A DNA stretch of 64,000 bases from Bacteroidaceae bacterium (GTDB lineage Bacteria; Bacteroidota; Bacteroidia; Bacteroidales; Bacteroidaceae): contig JAGAZE010000039.1 in assembly GCA_017940185.1 (NCBI GenBank), positions 1 to 64,000 on the forward strand, given 5' to 3'. The notes below the pieces were generated by a model. That model saw only the letters and a program-made list of their open reading frames with translations, was not told the DNA's origin and made no database searches. The position numbers and the translations under genes are program-made. This document shows, in pieces, positions 60,817-64,000 of this stretch. Numbering within the stretch: position 1 is the stretch's first letter; the number at the start of each line of letters is the position of its first letter.

Positions 60817-61110
60817 ATGACCGACCAGGAACGACAACTGACAGAATTCACCTCAATCTTCCACATGCTGGGCATGCAGTTGAGGACGTTGCGCACCGAC
60901 AATGCGCGACTGCACGACGAGATGCAACGCCTGGAAGAAAAAGTGAGCCAACTCAATCAGCAACTCGCACAGAAACAAAGCGAGTACGACATGCTGAAAA
61001 TGGCTAAGATGGTGGAAATAACCGATGGCGACTTGGCACATGCAAGAACAAAAGTGAGCAAACTGATACGCGAAGTCAACAAATGTATCAACCTGCTCAG
61101 CGACCAATAG
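60817..61110 (+). CDS. Short coiled-coil protein upstream of zapA
   Basis: A 97-residue protein that is nearly all alpha helix. Heptad-like sequence covers residues 18-65 (LRTLRTDNARLHDEMQRLEE, VSQLNQQLAQKQ), followed by a second helix ending NKCINLLSDQ. No family is recognised. It starts the operon with zapA (46 bp later) and rny. A ZapB-like partner of ZapA is a reasonable guess from size, coiled coil and location. Confidence 0.8.
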   Translation: MTDQERQLTEFTSIFHMLGMQLRTLRTDNARLHDEMQRLEEKVSQLNQQLAQKQSEYDMLKMAKMVEITDGDLAHARTKVSKLIREVNKCINLLSDQ

Positions 61111-61156
61111 CACACGCACGACAGTCGCATCACACCAACACTACACAACCTACCCA

Positions 61157-61462
61157 GTGAGCCAAAATCAGAAATTCTCCATACGACTCCATGTCTACGA
61201 CACCGAGATGGTGGTGAACATTCAGCGCGAAGACGAAGAGTATTACCGCAAGGCCGCGTTGCGTATCACCGACACCGTCAACCGCTATGCCTTGAAATTT
61301 CAGGATAAAAGAAAAGAAAAGGAAATACTCTACATGGCGCTGATAGACATAGCACTGCAATTGGAATTTCAAGAAAAGCGCAATGACACTGCGCCATATA
61401 CCGACATCATCGTTAAGCTCACTGAGGAAATGAAAGAAATGCTTAACAATGATAAACAATAA
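61157..61462 (+). CDS. zapA: Cell division protein ZapA
   Basis: A 101-residue ZapA (FSIRLHVYDTEMVVNIQREDEEYYRKAALRITDTVNRY, then a C-terminal coiled coil). ZapA bundles FtsZ filaments at the division ring. The start is GTG at 61157, chosen because no ATG exists before Met18 and this gives the full N-terminal strand. It ends 3 bp before rny. Confidence 0.9.
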   Translation: MSQNQKFSIRLHVYDTEMVVNIQREDEEYYRKAALRITDTVNRYALKFQDKRKEKEILYMALIDIALQLEFQEKRNDTAPYTDIIVKLTEEMKEMLNNDKQ

Positions 61463-61465
61463 CAC

Positions 61466-63004
61466 ATGGACATGATAACAATCGTCATTGGCGTTGCCTG
61501 TCTCATAATAGGTGCCGCCGCAGGCTACATGATATTGAAGAACGTAGCCAACGGAGTATACAACAAGCGCTTGGAGGCAGCCGACAAGGAGGCCGAAGTA
61601 ATCAAGCAAAACAAACTGCTTGAGGTGAAAGAGAAAATGCTCAACAAGAAGGCTGAGCTCGAACGCGAAGCACAACAGCGCAATCAGAAACTGCAACAGA
61701 ACGAAAACCGACTGAAGCAACGCGAGCAGACTCTCAACCAGAAACAAGAAGAACTCAATCGCCAACGCCTGAGCGTGGAGAACGAACAAAACAGACTGGA
61801 AAAGGAAAACCACTACATAGAAGCAAAGAAGACCGAACTCGACAAGCTGCAACAGCGTCAACGCGAAACGCTTGAAACACTCTCTGGACTCAGCGCCGAC
61901 GAGGCAAAGGCACGACTCGTAGAGAGCCTGAAAGACGAAGCAAAGACTGAAGCCGCTGCTTATATCAACGAAATAGTAGACGAGGCAAAACTCAATGCCA
62001 ACGCGCAGGCGCGCAAGATTGTAATACAGACCATGCAGCGTGTGGCATCTGAAGTGGCAGTGGAAAACTCAGTGAGCGTGTTCCACATTGAAAGCGATGA
62101 GGTGAAAGGGCGCATCATCGGACGCGAAGGACGCAACATACGTGCACTCGAAGCTGCCACAGGCGTGGAAATCGTCGTTGACGACACGCCCGAAGCCATT
62201 GTCATCTCAGCCTTCGACCCCATCCGCCGCGAGATATGTCGACTGGCACTGCACCAACTGGTGGCCGACGGACGCATACACCCGGCTCGAATAGAAGAGG
62301 TGGTGGCAAAGGTGACAAAGCAGGTGGAAAACGAAGTGATAGAGACGGGTAAGCGCACCACCATCGACCTGGGTATACACGGACTGCATCCTGAACTCGT
62401 GCGCATCGTCGGTAAGATGAAATATCGCTCCTCCTATGGTCAGAACCTGCTGCAGCACGCCCGCGAGACGGCAAACCTCTGCGCCGTGATGGCTGCCGAG
62501 CTGGGACTCAATCCCAAGAAAGCCAAGCGTGCCGGACTGCTGCACGACATCGGTAAGGTGCCCGACGAAGAAAACGAACTCCCCCACGCTCTCTACGGAG
62601 CCAAACTGGCAGAGAAGTATAAGGAGAAACCCGACATCTGCAATGCCATCGGTGCCCACCACGACGAGATGGAGATGAATACGCTGCTGGCTCCCATCGT
62701 GCAGATATGCGATGCCATCTCCGGTGCACGTCCTGGAGCACGCCGCGAGATTGTGGAGGCCTACATCAAGCGACTCAACGACCTGGAAGCCATCGCCATG
62801 AGCTACCCAGGTGTAGTGAAGACCTATGCCATACAGGCCGGACGCGAACTGCGCGTCATTGTAGGTGCCGACAAGATGAGCGACAAGGAGACAGAAACAC
62901 TCTCCAACGACATCGCCACGAAGATACAAAACGAGATGACCTATCCCGGACAGGTGAAGATTACGGTCATTCGTGAGATACGTTCGGTGGCCTACGCAAA
63001 ATAA
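61466..63004 (+). CDS. rny: Ribonuclease Y
   Basis: A 512-residue RNase Y: an N-terminal membrane span (residues 4-24), a long coiled coil rich in Gln, Glu and Lys (30-190), a KH domain ([21 protein letters not shown], about 205-270), and an HD domain (LLHDIGKV near 358). It is a membrane-anchored endoribonuclease that starts mRNA decay. The start ATG 61466 directly follows zapA, so the two are co-translated. Confidence 0.97.
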   Translation: MDMITIVIGVACLIIGAAAGYMILKNVANGVYNKRLEAADKEAEVIKQNKLLEVKEKMLNKKAELEREAQQRNQKLQQNENRLKQREQTLNQKQEELNRQRLSVENEQNRLEKENHYIEAKKTELDKLQQRQRETLETLSGLSADEAKARLVESLKDEAKTEAAAYINEIVDEAKLNANAQARKIVIQTMQRVASEVAVENSVSVFHIESDEVKGRIIGREGRNIRALEAATGVEIVVDDTPEAIVISAFDPIRREICRLALHQLVADGRIHPARIEEVVAKVTKQVENEVIETGKRTTIDLGIHGLHPELVRIVGKMKYRSSYGQNLLQHARETANLCAVMAAELGLNPKKAKRAGLLHDIGKVPDEENELPHALYGAKLAEKYKEKPDICNAIGAHHDEMEMNTLLAPIVQICDAISGARPGARREIVEAYIKRLNDLEAIAMSYPGVVKTYAIQAGRELRVIVGADKMSDKETETLSNDIATKIQNEMTYPGQVKITVIREIRSVAYAK

Positions 63005-63028
63005 GTAGTGGGTCAACGCTCAACACAA

Positions 63029-63067
63029 ACATCGGGAACCGCGCCCTCGTGGCATGGTTCCCGATGT
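63029..63067. terminator. Bidirectional hairpin between rny and mce
   Basis: ACATCGGGAACC (63029-63040) and GGTTCCCGATGT (63056-63067) form a perfect 12-bp stem with a 15-nt loop between converging genes. T tracts are short (GTTTG on the plus side). Confidence 0.75.
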
Positions 63068-63094
63068 GTTTGCGTGCTCTGACAGCGTTGCCTC

Positions 63095-63499
63095 TTAGTG
63101 CTCGCAGAGCTCAGTGAGGATACCGCATGTGTCTTTCGGATGCAAGAAAGCAATGTTGAGGTTCTCAGCACCCTTGCGCGGAGCCTTGTCGATGAGGCGG
63201 ATGCCCTTGCCATCGCACTCTGCCAGTGCATTGGCCACACCGTCTTCAATGCAGAAAGCCACGTGGTGCACACCCTTGTTGCCCTTGTCGAGCCACTTCT
63301 GGATGGTGCTCTCGGGAGATGTGGGCTCAAGCAGCTCAAGCTTCACCTCACCGCACTTCAGAAAAGCGGTCTTCACCTTCTGGTCTTCTACTACTTCAAC
63401 GGCGTAACACTCCAGACCCAGTACGTTCTGGAAGTAGGGCAGAGCCTCTTCAATGCTCTGAACAGCAATGCCCAGGTGCTCAATGTGTGAAATCTTCAT
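63095..63499 (-). CDS. mce: Methylmalonyl-CoA epimerase
   Basis: A 134-residue VOC-fold enzyme. It has the paired beta-alpha-beta modules with metal-ligand residues around His8 (IEHLGIAV), Glu55 (VKLELLEP), His79 (HHVAFCIED) and the C-terminal ILTELCEH. It interconverts the (R) and (S) forms of methylmalonyl-CoA in the succinate-propionate route that Bacteroidales use. The mutase genes are not in the window. Confidence 0.95.
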   Translation of the reverse strand: MKISHIEHLGIAVQSIEEALPYFQNVLGLECYAVEVVEDQKVKTAFLKCGEVKLELLEPTSPESTIQKWLDKGNKGVHHVAFCIEDGVANALAECDGKGIRLIDKAPRKGAENLNIAFLHPKDTCGILTELCEH

Positions 63500-63569
63500 A
63501 ATCGATAAGTTTTTGAGTGATGATTATTAAGTGATGTTATGTGTAAAGCACAACCCTCTTTTCGGACGC

Positions 63570-63577
63570 CAAAGGTA
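63570..63577 (-). promoter_or_regulatory. -7 promoter element for mce
   Basis: TACCTTTG on the minus strand, 70 bp before the ATG at 63499. It diverges from the mltG promoter. Confidence 0.6.
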
Positions 63578-63617
63578 GCAACATTTGAGATTGTCGTGCA
63601 TGTTCTACCCGATAATT

Positions 63618-63648
63618 TTTGTACAAGCTTGCAATTTCATTACCTTTG
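63618..63648 (+). promoter_or_regulatory. Promoter (-33 and -7) for mltG
   Basis: TTTG at 63618-63621 and TACCTTTG at 63641-63648, 19 bp apart, 41 bp before the first ATG of the gene. Confidence 0.75.
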
Positions 63649-63689
63649 CCAATTGTTAAGAATCTCATTACATCACTGTGAACCCTATC

Positions 63690-64000
63690 ATGTGGTTCCA
63701 TCTCAAAATGCCTATGAGTAAATTCGTTGCCCTGTTGCGTCGTTACAAGAAGTGGCTGATAGGTTGCGCCATTGTGATAATGGTGTTGGCTGTGGGGTTA
63801 CACCTCTATTGCCATGCCACGCTGTTGGAAGGAAAAGAAGTGGTGCACATCTATCTCAACGACGACGACGACATCGACACCGTCTATGCACGGCTCACGC
63901 CTGTGGCATCGCCACGCGCCCTCTCTGCCTATAAGACAATGGCCCGGCTTACTGGCTACGACAAGCGCATCCGCCCTGGACACTACGAGATAGCCCCTGG
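63690..64000 (+). CDS. mltG: Endolytic murein transglycosylase MltG (N-terminal part, cut by window end)
   Basis: The frame is open from ATG 63690 to the window edge, about 103 residues. One membrane span (LIGCAIVIMVLAVGLHLYC, about residues 23-41) is followed by the LysM-like start of YceG/MltG proteins (VVHIYLNDDDDIDTVYARL, then TGYDKRIRPGHYEIAPG). MltG cuts new glycan strands near the membrane. Other in-frame starts are ATG 63708 and 63714; the true one is not certain. Confidence 0.8.
   Translation, partial: MWFHLKMPMSKFVALLRRYKKWLIGCAIVIMVLAVGLHLYCHATLLEGKEVVHIYLNDDDDIDTVYARLTPVASPRALSAYKTMARLTGYDKRIRPGHYEIAP

Overview
The window looks like chromosome of a Bacteroidales bacterium, most likely Prevotella or a close relative. 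The evidence is internal. Many genes carry the Bacteroidetes -7 promoter element TAnnTTTG (often TACCTTTG), in several cases with a TTTG -33 element 19-20 bp upstream. There is a type IX secretion plug protein (DUF5103) and a secreted protein with a Prevotella-style YNLAGQRV...NGKK C-terminus. SusC/D-era traits such as GH31 and GH106 glycosidases, bacterial CCDC81-type HU/SPOR proteins and DUF349 proteins are also present. No rRNA, tRNA, insertion sequence, phage gene or CRISPR array was seen. The window is mainly core chromosome.

Layout. 1-3021 (+): the tail of an unknown gene, an SDR oxidoreductase, then greA - small membrane protein - galE, closed by a strong bidirectional terminator. 3141-16978 (-): a tight ten-gene run. 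In transcription order it holds a T9SS plug protein, an ExbB/small membrane protein/ExbD/ExbD proton-motor set, GH106 and GH31 glycosidases, a GT2 glycosyltransferase, pyruvate:ferredoxin oxidoreductase and ndk. 17160-23379: rlmD, an FAD dehydrogenase, menA (-), an HD hydrolase and a secreted protein, then short tandem repeats. 23635-26208 (-): a ClpC-type unfoldase. 26381-31040 (+): beta-helix lipoprotein, TPR protein and HEAT-like protein overlapping or close together, then corA behind an unusual leader, and a nucleotidyltransferase. 31134-33853 (-): a DUF349 protein and two small envelope proteins. 34051-41773 (+): rpsF-rpsR-rplI, an ABC-F ATPase, an HU/SPOR and FHA pair, and mutS2. 41813-44122 (-): rnz, a lipoprotein and mazG. 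44246-47204 (+): a nitrilase-family hydrolase, an acidic protein, a threonine aldolase-like enzyme and a small winged-helix protein. 47205-47951: a 22-bp tandem array between two copies of one terminator. 47952-56444 (-): a T9SS cargo candidate, a membrane protein, a response regulator, a giant double-module sensor kinase, a pseudouridine synthase and nrdG. 56740-64000: pepD, hppA, a coiled-coil protein - zapA - rny, mce (-), and the start of mltG.

Three items stand out. (1) The corA leader encodes a 13-residue acidic, proline-containing peptide. It is followed by two mutually exclusive hairpins, the second of which would bury the corA ribosome site; this is a candidate Mg-responsive switch. 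(2) The 1162-residue sensor kinase looks like two fused kinases with complementary losses: the first half keeps the ATP-binding boxes but has Asn at the histidine position, and the second half has a candidate His but a decayed ATPase domain. (3) About fourteen copies of a 22-bp repeat are free of stops over long stretches in several frames of both strands and sit between duplicated terminator hairpins.

All calls are from reading the sequence. No database search was run.
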